This document shows positions 9,803-18,969 of a stretch of DNA of 54,602 bases, in pieces. Each line of letters begins with the position of its first letter. The stretch's first letter is position 1. The notes under the pieces are model-generated. The model saw only the letters and a program-made list of their open reading frames with translations. It searched no databases and was not told the DNA's origin. The stretch is from Chthoniobacterales bacterium (GTDB lineage: Bacteria; Verrucomicrobiota; Verrucomicrobiia; Chthoniobacterales; UBA10450): positions 1 to 54,602 of the forward strand of contig JACDGM010000012.1 of the NCBI GenBank assembly GCA_013815325.1, given 5' to 3'. Position numbers and translations under genes: made by a program.

Positions 9803-10669
9803 TCAAGCGCGTCCGAGCCGGAAAAATTCCTCTACGGTCTCAGTCGTGGCGCGGGCCACTTCCTCGAGACTGATGCCGCGCGCCGCAGCGATACTTTCCG
9901 CGACCAGACGGGTGTGCGCCGGCTCGCATCGTTTCCCGCGGTGCGGCTCGGGCGCGAGATAGGGGCAATCCGTCTCGACCATGAATTCGCCTAACGAAAG
10001 CCCTGCGGCCACATCGCGCACGGCGGCGCCGTTCTTGAATGTGACGATGCCGGTAAACGAAACGAGGTGACCGAGCGCGAGCACTTCCTCGGCCTGTTCG
10101 CGGGTCCCGCCGAAGCAATGAAAAACGCCGCTCACTTTGCGCCCGTATTCGCGCATGATCTCAAGCGTGTCCTCCCACGCATCGCGCTGGTGAATGACGA
10201 CGTTAAGGCCGAGTTCCACCGCGAGATCGAGCTGCTGCTGGAAGAGGCTGGCTTGTTTACTTTTGAGCGCGCCATCGTGCAGATTGCCTTCGATTTCGTC
10301 ATCCGTCTCGGCCTGGAGCGCTTGCGAGATCACCTGATTCTTGTGTTCGTGCGCGACCGCCGCGCTCGGCAGATGATGATAATCCAAACCGGTCTCACCG
10401 ATCGCGGCGATGCGCGGACTTTTCGCCAACTCGCGCAACGGCGTAATGACGTCGTCCTCCGCCTCCTCGGCGGAGCTCGGATGAACGCCGATCACCGCGA
10501 AAACATTCGGATATTTTTCTGCCAGGTCGACCGCGCGCTGGCTGCTAGCGATCGAAGTGCCGATCGTTAGGATGCGACTCACGCCAGCGGCGGTCGCGCG
10601 CGCGAGAACTTCATGAAAGTCCGGGGCAAAATCGGGATAATCGAGATGAGCGTGAGTATCAATGAGCAT
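9803..10669 (-). CDS. tatD: TatD family metal-dependent DNase
   Basis: A TIM-barrel metal hydrolase (YcfH/YabD/TatD type) with 3'-5' exonuclease or related activity. Metal ligands are visible: DTHAHLD at the N-terminus, GETGLDYH (Glu), VVIHQRDA (His), HCFGG (His) and ETDCPYLAPEPHRGKRCEP (Asp; 19 residues). The protein has 288 residues, about 25-30 more than usual, because of an extra stretch around AHEHKNQVISQALQAETDDE (20 residues) after the GETGLDY strand. Start at ATG 10669 gives the standard MLIDTHAHLD. Housekeeping nucleic-acid repair or processing gene; the neighbouring genes do not specify a role. Confidence 0.93.
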   Translation of the reverse strand: MLIDTHAHLDYPDFAPDFHEVLARATAAGVSRILTIGTSIASSQRAVDLAEKYPNVFAVIGVHPSSAEEAEDDVITPLRELAKSPRIAAIGETGLDYHHLPSAAVAHEHKNQVISQALQAETDDEIEGNLHDGALKSKQASLFQQQLDLAVELGLNVVIHQRDAWEDTLEIMREYGRKVSGVFHCFGGTREQAEEVLALGHLVSFTGIVTFKNGAAVRDVAAGLSLGEFMVETDCPYLAPEPHRGKRCEPAHTRLVAESIAAARGISLEEVARATTETVEEFFRLGRA

Positions 10670-10697
10670 GGAAATTAAGAGTGCCTCTGGTTTTTCT

Positions 10698-12530
10698 CTA
10701 TCGGATCAGTTCGAGTGATTTCTGATAACGTGGATGGCTTCGGATACCATCGAAGTCGGAGTCGTGCTTGATCCACTCCGTAAGCTCTGGACCAAGGCGT
10801 GGGACGGAACGTTCCAGCAAATCCAACGCAGCGTCGATGGCGCCTAATTTCGTGTAGCCGCACGCCACGTTATACTGAGTAAGAGGATCGTCAGGAGCGA
10901 TCGCCAATGCTCGAGATATCCACTCCCTGGCACGCTCCGTTTCACCTGGTTCGATGAGTGCCGCAATCCCCAGATGCGCCGGCCTCGGATCCTCGGGGTG
11001 AAGGATAAGTTCACGCTCGGCTAGTTTGATGTCTCTTCGTCCGGCATCTTTGCTATCGTGATCACGGCCAAGCGACCGATAGATATGGATCAACAGGCAG
11101 ATGGATTGATAGTCGTCCGGCCTGATTTCGGCGGCGCGCTCGAAAAGCGCGGCCGCTTGCTTGATTTTGCCCTGCGCGAAGCTGGCACGAGCATAAAGGT
11201 AATGCACCTCGAATGAATCAGGGCCGAGCGCAATTGCCTGTTCGAACTCCGCCATGACCTCCTCGTATCGTCGCCCGACCGCTCGCGGCGCATGCGCTTC
11301 GGCGAGTTTGTCATCCAGAGCGAGCGCCTTCGCAGTGTTGGCCAGAATGCCGTCGATCCCGACATCCTCATGGTAGTGCAGGAATAGGAACGAGTCGCAA
11401 TCGGCAATACCGGCATAGGCGCGTGCATAGAGCGGGTCTAACTCTACCGCCTTGGCGAACATGCGCCGCGCCAACTGGTAGTAGAATTTGGAATGCCGGT
11501 GGAGGAATTCTCTACCTCTCAAATAGTAAGTGTAAGCTTCGGCATTCTCGGTGGGCGCCCGCCCGATTAACTCCTTCTCTTGCGGCAGAAGCTCGACCTT
11601 TAACTGTTCTACGATCGCATGGGTAATTTCGTCCTGGATGGCAAAGATATCGGTTAAGTCGCGGTCGAAGCGTTCCCCCCAAACATGACCGCCGTCCTTG
11701 CTCCTGATGAGCTGTCCAGTCACCCGCACGCGCGCCCCGGCTTTTCGCACGCTCCCTTCCAGAATAAAAGCAACCCCAAGCTCCTGACCTGCTTGCTGCA
11801 TCTTTACAGGTTTGCCCTTATACGTAAACGCGGCGTGACGGGCGACAACGAAGAGCCCGGAAATTTTTGACAGATCAGTAATGATGTCCTCGGTGATCCC
11901 ATCGCTGAAATACTCCTGTTCCGGGTCGCCGCTCATGTTGTTAAAAGGAAGGACGGCAATTGAGGGCCTTCCGGGTAGCGCGGAAGCGGCGTCATGCGCC
12001 TTGATCACCGCGGAATCTTCCAGCGCGACGTTGTAAACGCGAATCGACCTCTCGATGTTCTTGAGCTTTTGCTCGCCCATATCCTCGAACACAAGATCCA
12101 GCCGATTGCCGACGCGCTCGCGCACCGAATCGGAGATGGCGATTCCGCCGGGGCTGGCCACGCTCTCCAGGCGCGCTGCCACATTCACGCCGTCGCCAAA
12201 AATGTCTTCGCCTTCGACTATCACATCGCCAAGGTTAACGCCGATCCGGAATTCGATGCGGCGATCTTGCGGCATATCCGCGTTTCGCTCCCGGACCTGG
12301 CGCTGAACTTCCACGGCGCACGCCAGCGCACTTACCACACTCGGGAATTCCACGAGCATGCCATCGCCGGTCAGCTTAACGGTGCGGCCCTGATGCCCGG
12401 CGATCTCGCCGTCGATGATATCAGTTCGAATGGTATTAACTGCGGTGAGCGTGCCGGCCTCGTTCGCGCCCATCAAGCGACTATATCCGACCACGTCGGC
12501 GGCAAGAATAGCGGTTAGACGGCGTTCCAT
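10698..12530 (-). CDS. Class III nucleotide cyclase with TolB-like domain and TPRs
   Basis: A 610-residue signalling protein. Residues 1-170 are a class III adenylate/guanylate cyclase domain: AADVVGYSRLMG holds a metal-binding Asp, TGDGMLVEFPS the second, and GVNVAARLE the C-terminal motif. Residues 190-320 are a TolB-like block (AVLPFNNMSGDPEQEYFSDG), and the remainder is TPRs (LDPLYARAYAG, GPDSFEVHYLYARA). The architecture is common in rhizobial and other soil Proteobacteria. The protein is encoded with somewhat lower GC than its neighbours, and the genome's frequent TCGTTAGGC motif is absent throughout, so lateral acquisition is plausible. A few residues of one TPR seem missing around LAEAHAPRAVGRRYEE. 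The TolB-like/TPR part parallels the two kinases here. Confidence 0.88.
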   Translation of the reverse strand: MERRLTAILAADVVGYSRLMGANEAGTLTAVNTIRTDIIDGEIAGHQGRTVKLTGDGMLVEFPSVVSALACAVEVQRQVRERNADMPQDRRIEFRIGVNLGDVIVEGEDIFGDGVNVAARLESVASPGGIAISDSVRERVGNRLDLVFEDMGEQKLKNIERSIRVYNVALEDSAVIKAHDAASALPGRPSIAVLPFNNMSGDPEQEYFSDGITEDIITDLSKISGLFVVARHAAFTYKGKPVKMQQAGQELGVAFILEGSVRKAGARVRVTGQLIRSKDGGHVWGERFDRDLTDIFAIQDEITHAIVEQLKVELLPQEKELIGRAPTENAEAYTYYLRGREFLHRHSKFYYQLARRMFAKAVELDPLYARAYAGIADCDSFLFLHYHEDVGIDGILANTAKALALDDKLAEAHAPRAVGRRYEEVMAEFEQAIALGPDSFEVHYLYARASFAQGKIKQAAALFERAAEIRPDDYQSICLLIHIYRSLGRDHDSKDAGRRDIKLAERELILHPEDPRPAHLGIAALIEPGETERAREWISRALAIAPDDPLTQYNVACGYTKLGAIDAALDLLERSVPRLGPELTEWIKHDSDFDGIRSHPRYQKSLELIR

Positions 12531-12578
12531 GTCGGTTCAGAAAAGCAGCTCGCAATGGCGACTACGTTGCCACACGAG

Positions 12579-12680
12579 GCTGATGGCTGATGGCTGATGG
12601 CTGATGGCTGATGGTTGATGGAATGGTTGATGGTTCATGTGCCGTCGCTTTCCGTCAACCATCAGCCATCAACCATCACC
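12579..12680. repeat. Heptamer tandem repeat with inverted copy
   Basis: TGATGGC/T is repeated about six times from 12581, followed about 30 nt later by the inverse complement (CAACCATCAGCCATCAACC). The whole can fold into a long hairpin between the cyclase start and the stop of the amidohydrolase remnant. Confidence 0.8.
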
Positions 12681-12691
12681 TCGACTCCTGG

Positions 12692-14177
12692 TTACGCTTC
12701 GAAAACCCAGCGACCGCCAACCATCGTTCGCTCGATCGGAATACTCACAAGCGTTGACGGTTCCTCACGCAGCGGATCGCGCCCGAGGACGATAAGGTCG
12801 GCGAGCTTGCCGCGCGTGATCGAGCCTTTCAGATTCTCTTCGAAGGAGGCGTAGGCGCCGTGGAGGGTTTGCACGCGCAACGCTTCCTCCACGGTGATGA
12901 GCTGTTGCGGGCCCCAGATGTTCCCTGTGCATCCGTGCGCGTGACGGCGGATTGCAAAGCCATCATTGGCTCGAAGGGTCCGGGCGGATAATCCGAGCCC
13001 GAGGCGGCGCGAATTCCAGCATCAAGAAAACTCCGCAGCGCGAACATATGCCCAAGGCGCTCAGCGCCGTACTCGTGAAACTTCTCTCCATGATAATAAA
13101 CGTAAGCCGCGAAGGGGGTGGGGATCGCACCGAGCGCGCGGATGCGTTGGACGAGCGCATCATTGATCACCGTGCAATGCTCGAGACGGAAGCGCGGATC
13201 GCGCCGCGGCCGCTCGCGCTGCAGCCGCTCGTAGACCCGCAGGACCGTGTCGATCGCGACATCGCCATTGGCGTGCACTCCGATTTGCCAATCCGCTTCA
13301 TGCGCTTTGCGTCCGATCGCGTAGAGCTCTTCGTCGGAGGTGACTTGAATCCCGAAGTCGTTAGGCCGGCCGATGTAGGCTTGGGAAAGCCGCGCCGTGC
13401 GCTCGGAGATGGAGCCGTCGCAGATCATCTTCATCGCACCGACGCGGACCCATTCGTCACCGAACCCGGTGCGTATGCCGACGGCGATCATGCGATCGAT
13501 CTCACCGTAGCCGATGAGGCAATAAACCCGCACCGAAAGTTCGCCCGCCTCGCGCGCGTCGCGATAGGCGCGCAGATCGTCGTGCGAGCCCCAGGCGTCA
13601 TGGACCGAGGTGATGCCGGCACGCGAGAGCATCCGGGAGATTAGCTGCACGCCTTTGCGGTAGTCTTCGCGGCTGTTTACTTCCGGGATAATCTTGTCGA
13701 AAACATCGGTCGCTTTTTCGCTGATGCGCCCGTTGAGTTTGCCCGTCGCGGATCGCGGTCGAAACGTCCGCCTGCTGGATCGGGAATAGCGTCTGTCACC
13801 CGCGCCATCGCAAGAGCGCGTGAGTTCGCATACGCGGTGTGGCCGCCGGGATGCGCGACGTAAACGGGATGCTCCGGCGCGGCGGCGTCGAGATCGGCAA
13901 GGTTCAAGGGCCGGTGGTCGCTCGTTTCGTGCCGTCGTATTTGAACCCGAGGACCCAGCCGCTGGCCGGAGTTTTCGAGGCGCGCTCGTGAATCGCCGCC
14001 TTGATCGCATCGATCGTGCGCAGGTCGCAATCGACCTGCCGCAGATGCATGCGGCCTGCGACCGCGGGATGGGTGTGCGCATCGATGAAACCGGGGACGA
14101 TTGTCTTGCCGCCGAGATCGATCTTCGTCAGCGCGAAGGCGCTGAGACGACCGAGAAAATTTACGTCGTGACTGCAT
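12692..14177 (-). pseudogene. YtcJ-like amidohydrolase, frameshifted and N-terminally incomplete
   Basis: The coding sense continues across three reading frames on the minus strand. It begins with LGGKTIVPGFIDAHTHP (metal-binding HxH), then GWVLGFKYDGTK, breaks near 13930 and resumes as RPLNLADLDAAAPEHPV. It breaks near 13755 and continues with TGKLNGRISEKATDVF and the long central part (GITSVHDAWG, VHANGDVAID, RLEHCTVI). It breaks a third time near 12920 and ends EEALRVQTLHGAYASFEE..GKLADLIVLGRDP. Each break is repaired by adding one base. The usual first 40-50 residues are not found upstream. The family hydrolyses amides or related bonds in exported or cytosolic compounds; the substrate is unknown. 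Sequencing deletions and true decay are both possible. Confidence 0.8.
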
Positions 14178-14293
14178 GCGCGCTGGAGAGCGTGACGCGG
14201 CCTAACGAATGTGGGGCGCGCTCTCCTCAGCGCACCGGTCTGTGCGTGAATCCATCCGCTCAGGACAGCGGACGCTGCAGCACTCGGCGCACG

Positions 14294-15319
14294 CTACCAT
14301 TCGATGACCGAGCCGGCCCAGGTGAGTCCGCCGCCGAAAACCACCATCAAAACATAATCGCCCACTTTGATGCGCCCGCTCCGATTTGCCTGGTCGAGCG
14401 CGATCGCCACAGCCGCGGCCGAAGTGTTGCCGTAGCAATCAAGATTCACGAAAAACTTGTCGACCGAAATTTTCAGCCGGCCGGCGATCGCCTCGATGAT
14501 GCGGATGTTGGCTTGATGGGGAATGACGCAGGCAATGTCGTCGATCGTTAGGCCAGCTTTATCGAGCGCGATCTTGGCCGCGTCCAGCATCGAGTTGACC
14601 GCCTGTTTATAGACTTCCTTGCCCGACATTTTGATCGTCTGCAGGTGGTCGTCGGCATTCTCGCGGGTGATTGGCGTCTTACAGCCGCCGCCGGGCATCC
14701 AGAGAATATCGGCATAATTTCCGTCGCTCGCGATGTGGGTGCTGATGAGCCCGTGAGTGCCGCCGCCGCGATGCCGTAGAATGGCCGCACCCGCGCCGTC
14801 GCCGAAGAGCACACAGGTGTTGCGATTAGTCCAGTCGGTGATAGAGCTAAGCTTTTCCGCGCCGATCACTAGGACCGTGTCGTAGGTGTGCGACATGATA
14901 AATTGCTGGGCGATCTCGACCGCAAAAAGAAAACCCGCGCAGGCGGCCGAGATGTCGAGGCAAGCGGCTTTCCTCGCGCCGATCTTCGTTTGGATAAAGC
15001 AGGCGGTCGCGGGAAAAACCATATCGGGCGTGGCAGTAGCGACAAGAATGAGATCGATCTCGTCGCCGGAAATGCCAGCTTGCTCCATCGCGGCTCGCGC
15101 GGCCTTGGCGCCCATGTCGCTGGTAAATTCGTCGTCCGCCGCGATGCGCCGCTGCTTGATCCCAGTGCGGCTCGTGATCCACTCGTCATCTGTTTCCACG
15201 ATCTTCGAGAGATCGGCGTTCGAGAGAATTCTTTCCGGCACGTAACTGCCGGTGCCGATGATGGAAACGGTGCGCTGAGGCTTAGTGGACTGCGGACTCG
15301 AGCGGGGCGTTCGTTTCAT
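14294..15319 (-). CDS. fabH: 3-oxoacyl-ACP synthase III
   Basis: Condenses acetyl-CoA or branched primers with malonyl-ACP to start fatty acid synthesis. The catalytic triad is visible: Cys in SAACAGF, His in PHQAN and Asn in YGNTSAA. ATG 15319 gives 341 residues beginning MKRTPRSSPQ, a short leader before VSIIGTGSYVPERILSN. This start overlaps the plsX stop by 38 nt. A longer open frame further upstream runs through plsX out of frame and is rejected. It is the last gene of the yceD-rpmF-plsX-fabH group, and the overlap suggests translational coupling. Confidence 0.95.
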   Translation of the reverse strand: MKRTPRSSPQSTKPQRTVSIIGTGSYVPERILSNADLSKIVETDDEWITSRTGIKQRRIAADDEFTSDMGAKAARAAMEQAGISGDEIDLILVATATPDMVFPATACFIQTKIGARKAACLDISAACAGFLFAVEIAQQFIMSHTYDTVLVIGAEKLSSITDWTNRNTCVLFGDGAGAAILRHRGGGTHGLISTHIASDGNYADILWMPGGGCKTPITRENADDHLQTIKMSGKEVYKQAVNSMLDAAKIALDKAGLTIDDIACVIPHQANIRIIEAIAGRLKISVDKFFVNLDCYGNTSAAAVAIALDQANRSGRIKVGDYVLMVVFGGGLTWAGSVIEW

Positions 15320-16313
15320 TATAACGACTGATTTCCTCGACGATATGTGGGTTGACCTGCTCTTCAATCGACTCAGTCGCGACGCGCAGCGCGTTCTTGA
15401 TCGCGAGCGGCGTGCTCGCCCCATGGGCGATGATGCAGATGCCATTGACGCCCAGGAGCGGCGAGCCGCCATACTCTTCGTAGCTCACTTTTTTGCGGAT
15501 CGCGCGGAAGGCATTTTGCGCAAGATAGGCGCCGGCCATGCGCAATTTGTTTTTCGTCAGCTCGTGCTTGAGCCATTTAAAAATTGCGTCGCCCACCGAC
15601 TCGCAGGTTTTGAGAATGACGTTGCCGACAAAACCGTCGCAGACCACGACCTCGACCGGGTCTTCGAAAAGATCATGCCCTTCGACGTTGCCGCGGAAGT
15701 TGAGCGTGCTGCTCTTTAACATTTTGAAAACCTCTTTCGTTAGGTCGGTACCTTTGACGTCTTCGCCGCCGATCGACATGAGCCCGATCGACGGTTTTGG
15801 ATAGCCCAAAACGTGGCGCGAATAAACCGAGCCCATGATGCCGTATTGGACGAGGTGCTCGGGGCGCGCATCGCTGTTTGCGCCGGCATCGATGAGCACG
15901 AAAACGTTGGTTTCCGTGGGCACCAAAGAGGCGATGCCGGGCCGTTCCACTCCGGGCAGCATGCGCAACTTAATCGCCGTGGCCGCCACGGCCGCCCCGG
16001 TATGGCCGGCGCTGACGATCGCGGCGGCTTCGCCCTTTTTTACGAGATCGACCGCGCGACTGACGGAGGAATCTTTTTTCCGCCTAACGGACTGCACGGC
16101 GCCGTCGCTCATCCCAACGACCTGGGTGGAATGGACGATCTCGACGCGCCGGTCGTTGCAATTCTGCTTCTTCAGCTCGGACTCAATCTGCGGCGTATCG
16201 CCGACGAGGAAGAGTTTTTCGATTTGCGGATACGCGCGCAGCGCGAGGACCGCTCCGCCAACCAGATGGGGCGGCCCGAAATCGCCACCCATGGCGTCGA
16301 GAGCGATTTTCAT
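15282..16313 (-). CDS. plsX: Phosphate acyltransferase PlsX
   Basis: Makes acyl-phosphate from acyl-ACP for phosphatidic acid synthesis with PlsY. The 343-residue protein matches family size and starts with the diagnostic MKIALDAMGGDFGP. Further conserved blocks are SAGHTGAAVAA, IDAGANSDARPEHLVQYG and PVEVVVCDGFVGNVILKT. It sits between rpmF and fabH, the standard order in many phyla, and shares a 38-nt overlap with fabH. Two TCGTTAGG-type copies encode Leu-Thr-Lys and Val-Arg-Arg using CTA and AGG codons. Confidence 0.96.
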   Translation of the reverse strand: MKIALDAMGGDFGPPHLVGGAVLALRAYPQIEKLFLVGDTPQIESELKKQNCNDRRVEIVHSTQVVGMSDGAVQSVRRKKDSSVSRAVDLVKKGEAAAIVSAGHTGAAVAATAIKLRMLPGVERPGIASLVPTETNVFVLIDAGANSDARPEHLVQYGIMGSVYSRHVLGYPKPSIGLMSIGGEDVKGTDLTKEVFKMLKSSTLNFRGNVEGHDLFEDPVEVVVCDGFVGNVILKTCESVGDAIFKWLKHELTKNKLRMAGAYLAQNAFRAIRKKVSYEEYGGSPLLGVNGICIIAHGASTPLAIKNALRVATESIEEQVNPHIVEEISRYNETNAPLESAVH

Positions 16314-16375
16314 CGAGGCGCCACTGTGCGGTTTTCAATCCGCGAATGCAAAACGAAAATGGTCGAGAGGTTCAG

Positions 16376-16434
16376 TGGTTGAGAAGTTGAGAGGATTTAC
16401 TGCGGTACATCCGCTCCTCTCAACCGCTCAACCA
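16376..16434. repeat. Inverted repeat between rpmF and plsX
   Basis: TGGTTGAGAAGTTGAGAGGA and TCCTCTCAACCGCTCAACCA can pair over about 20 bp with a few mismatches, around a loop of about 18 nt. It could attenuate or stabilise the rpmF-plsX transcript (inference). Confidence 0.6.
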
Positions 16435-16437
16435 AAC

Positions 16438-16617
16438 CTACGCGTCGACGGTCAGCACTTGCCGGCCCTTATAGTAACCACACGAGGGACAGGCCGTATG
16501 TGACGCGACGGTGCTGCCGCACTGCGAACACTTGTTCAGTTGCGGCGGCTGCCAGCGATGCGAAGCCTTGCGCGTGCGCAGGCGCATCTTCGAGGTTTTG
16601 CGTTTTGGGACTCCCAT
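16438..16617 (-). CDS. rpmF: 50S ribosomal protein L32
   Basis: A short gene of 59 codons read by direct translation of the minus strand. It starts MGVPKRKTSKMRLRTRKASH, continues WQPPQLNKCSQCGSTV, then TACPSCGYYKGRQVL, and stops at 16438. The MxVPKRKTSK start and the CxxC...CxxC zinc ribbon are characteristic of L32. It lies between yceD and plsX in the canonical order. Confidence 0.95.
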   Translation of the reverse strand: MGVPKRKTSKMRLRTRKASHRWQPPQLNKCSQCGSTVASHTACPSCGYYKGRQVLTVDA

Positions 16618-16654
16618 AAGAGCGGATCAGGAAAGCAGGATTTTGCGAAAAGAC

Positions 16655-16707
16655 AAACGCGAGAACCGAGATTCGAGAATCGAGATTCGGTCAATCCGAT
16701 TCACGAT
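16655..16707. repeat. GATTCG-rich inverted repeat between yceD and rpmF
   Basis: Several copies of GATTCG/CGAATC in alternating orientation (GAGATTCGAGAATCGAGATT, then GATTCACGAATCGCGAATC) form overlapping hairpins directly after the yceD stop. Confidence 0.5.
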
Positions 16708-17169
16708 TCACGAATCGCGAATCTTCAGCTTATCCAGCGCGCTCCAATCTGGCGGGCGCGTCTCGAGGACGGCAGTCGCATCCTCCTTCTTCAGCACCGC
16801 CGGCACGGGACAGACGCGCCCGCCTTCGCGATCGCAATGCGGGTAAGCCGGCAAATTCAGCAAGATATCCTCGCGCATGAACGGCGTGAGATCGACCACC
16901 TCGGGCCCGCCCAAGTCCGTGTGCACGGCGAAATCTTTCACCGTGATCTCGAACGGGAACGCTTCAAGGCAGCGCACGCAATGCAGTTCGACCGGTTGCG
17001 CGATCTCGCCGTTGGCCCAGAGCGCGCCATCCGAAATCCCGACCTCGAGCGCGTAACGGAGCGGCCCCGCACAACGCACTTCTTTCGGATCGAGCTGCGG
17101 GATCGGGCAATCCTCTTCGTCCTCCAGGTGCAAGCCCTCCGCAGGGATCTGCCGCAGATGAATTTTCAC
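16708..17169 (-). CDS. yceD: YceD family protein (DUF177)
   Basis: A 153-residue member of the YceD/DUF177 family, implicated in 23S rRNA or ribosome assembly in bacteria and chloroplasts. The conserved CxRC pair is visible as LHCVRCLEAFPF, with the acidic PFMREDILLNLP block following. The extreme N-terminus MKIHLRQIPAEGL fits the family. It is 20 nt downstream of coaD and upstream of rpmF, the usual position. Function beyond the family association is not shown by the sequence. Confidence 0.88.
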   Translation of the reverse strand: MKIHLRQIPAEGLHLEDEEDCPIPQLDPKEVRCAGPLRYALEVGISDGALWANGEIAQPVELHCVRCLEAFPFEITVKDFAVHTDLGGPEVVDLTPFMREDILLNLPAYPHCDREGGRVCPVPAVLKKEDATAVLETRPPDWSALDKLKIRDS

Positions 17170-17188
17170 GCGCGAAACCTTTCAGAGT

Positions 17189-17668
17189 TCATCGCTTCAA
17201 CTTCTCCCGAAAACTTTCCACCACACACGGTGGCACAAAAACACCAACGTCGCCGCCCAGTCGCGCGATCTCCTTCACGATGCGCGAGCTGAGGTAAGTG
17301 TATTCCTCTTTTGGCATGAGGAAGATCGTTTCCACGCTCGTTTCCAGTTTGCGATTCATCAGCGCCATTTGGAATTCGAATTCGAAATCGGAAACCGCGC
17401 GCAGGCCGCGCACCACCGCCCCGGCATTTTGCTGCACCGCAAATTCGACGAGCAAACCGTCGAGCGGCGCCACGGTGACTCCATCGATGTCCCCGGTCAC
17501 TTGGCTTAAAAAGTCGAGCCGCTCCTCGAGCGAAAAGAGCGGCTGCTTTTGATCGTTATGCGCAACCGCCACCACCACTTCGTCGAAAAGTTTTCGCGCT
17601 CGCTCGATCACGTCGAGGTGCCCGTTGGTGACGGGGTCGAAGCTCCCGGGATAAATCGCGCGCCGCAT
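17189..17668 (-). CDS. coaD: Pantetheine-phosphate adenylyltransferase
   Basis: The penultimate step of coenzyme A synthesis, transferring AMP from ATP to 4'-phosphopantetheine. ATG 17668 gives 159 residues starting MRRAIYPGSFDPVTNGH, with the nucleotidyltransferase T/HxGH motif in TNGH and the second motif as EYTYLSSRIVKEIARLGGDV (20 residues). Upstream in frame lies a palindromic repeat that encodes RLAGETPALHTP-like residues and is not part of the protein. First gene of the coaD-yceD-rpmF-plsX-fabH group; CoA supply links it to panB at 52183-52956 metabolically. Confidence 0.95.
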   Translation of the reverse strand: MRRAIYPGSFDPVTNGHLDVIERARKLFDEVVVAVAHNDQKQPLFSLEERLDFLSQVTGDIDGVTVAPLDGLLVEFAVQQNAGAVVRGLRAVSDFEFEFQMALMNRKLETSVETIFLMPKEEYTYLSSRIVKEIARLGGDVGVFVPPCVVESFREKLKR

Positions 17669-17878
17669 CGTGCGAAAAGTTGCAGAGGAACCGGCAATTG
17701 CAAAGCGGGAGACCGGCGGGTCAGAGGCTGGCGGGGCAGAGACCAGCGCTACATCGCTACGCGCCGATCGCGGCGTGTGTAGTGCGGGTGTCTCACCCGC
17801 GAGGCGCAAGCCGCGTCGTTAGGCCAAAAACCGTCCGATTTGCCCTCCGTCCGCCGCGCTCCAAAGTAGAGCCGGGAA

Positions 17879-18700
17879 ATGAGCGAATCCCCCTACCGAT
17901 CCATCGCGGTGGCAGCGGCCTTCTCGCCGCGCTTTTTGCGCGTCCTCACCGAGGCCCGCCGGGTGCGCGACCGCTTCGGCTCGACTTTGAGCTTCATCTA
18001 CGTCGGCACAAAAGACGCTGCAACGGCGTGCAAATACTCCGATGCTCTGAAGGAACTGCAGTTCCCCGTCGACTCCGCCATTCACTACGAAGAAGGCGAT
18101 CCGGCGAGCGCCATCATTGCCGCGGCGCGCAGAAATCACGTCGAGCTGCTCATCGCGGGCGCGCTCGAAAAGGAAGCTGTGCACCGGCAATTTCTCGGCA
18201 ACGTCGCCCGGCGCCTTGTCCGCGAAGCGGGCTGCTCGGTGATGCTCTTCACGAAACCGGCGCTGAAGCCGAAGCCGTTCCGTCACATCGTTTTCATGGC
18301 GGAATACAGCGATCACGCGCAGCGCGCGTTGCGCCGCACCCTGCACCTTGCGGAGCGGGAAAATTGCGAGCGCCTCTACGTCATCCGTAATTACACCACC
18401 TTCGATAAGGCGCGCGCCCGCCGCCGCGGGAAAACCCCCCGCACCGTCGCGCGCACCCTGGACGAAGAGGAACTCGCGCTGCAGGAATTCGTGCTCGCGG
18501 CCGGCGCGACCCCGGTCCCGATCGAGACCCGCTGCATTCGCGGCAACACCGGCTTCGCGGCGTCGGATTTCATCCAGGCCGTGGAAGCCGATCTGCTCGC
18601 CGTGCCGCTGGAAACGAAAGCGGGCGCCGACGCAACCCTGCCGTATCAGAGCGCGTGGATCATCGACGCGATCCCGTGCAACCTCTGGATCATTCGCTGA
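17879..18700 (+). CDS. Universal stress protein, tandem UspA domains
   Basis: A 273-residue cytosolic stress protein with two Usp folds, about residues 5-128 and 136-273. The first repeat carries YRSIAVAAAFSPR and a nucleotide-binding-like tail LLIAGALEKEAVHRQFLGNV (20 residues). The second starts FRHIVFMAEYSDHAQRALR and ends AVPLETKAGADATLPYQSAW (20 residues). Tandem Usp proteins respond to starvation or oxidative stress; the ligand is not known here. It is divergent from coaD across about 210 nt and is the first gene of a run of stress-type genes up to 26802. Confidence 0.87.
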   Translation: MSESPYRSIAVAAAFSPRFLRVLTEARRVRDRFGSTLSFIYVGTKDAATACKYSDALKELQFPVDSAIHYEEGDPASAIIAAARRNHVELLIAGALEKEAVHRQFLGNVARRLVREAGCSVMLFTKPALKPKPFRHIVFMAEYSDHAQRALRRTLHLAERENCERLYVIRNYTTFDKARARRRGKTPRTVARTLDEEELALQEFVLAAGATPVPIETRCIRGNTGFAASDFIQAVEADLLAVPLETKAGADATLPYQSAWIIDAIPCNLWIIR

Positions 18701-18969
18701 CCCGCTCGTGTTTTTTCCTTCTGTGACGACCACGAAAATTTTCGAGCCGCGACGAACAGCTCGTGCGGGAGCGCTGCATAATGCAGGGCGGGCCTATGGA
18801 CTGTCGGGGCTTGTTTCGACAAGAGCGCCGGTCACTGAGGGAACCGTCCGTCTGATCGAAACGCGCGAAGTAAACGGCGAAGCCTTTCCGGCGGCGAAGC
18901 CTTTCCGGCGCCAGTCGCACCTTTGCGGCGGCCCACTTGTGCCACCGCCGGCCGGCTAGCCTTCAGACG
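18701..18969. other. Intergenic stretch
   Basis: No gene is supported. It contains a direct duplication of about 17 nt (GGCGAAGCCTTTCCGGC twice, near 18876-18910) and a GCCGGC-rich end next to the dehydrogenase stop. Confidence 0.4.

Noticed and set aside
9675-9806. N-terminal extension of the L,D-transpeptidase containing HPERSEGP.
   Set aside because: It is the translation of a palindromic repeat found elsewhere between genes.
12579-12680. Possible CRISPR array because of short repeated units.
   Set aside because: Units are 7 nt and contiguous with no spacers, and no cas genes are present.
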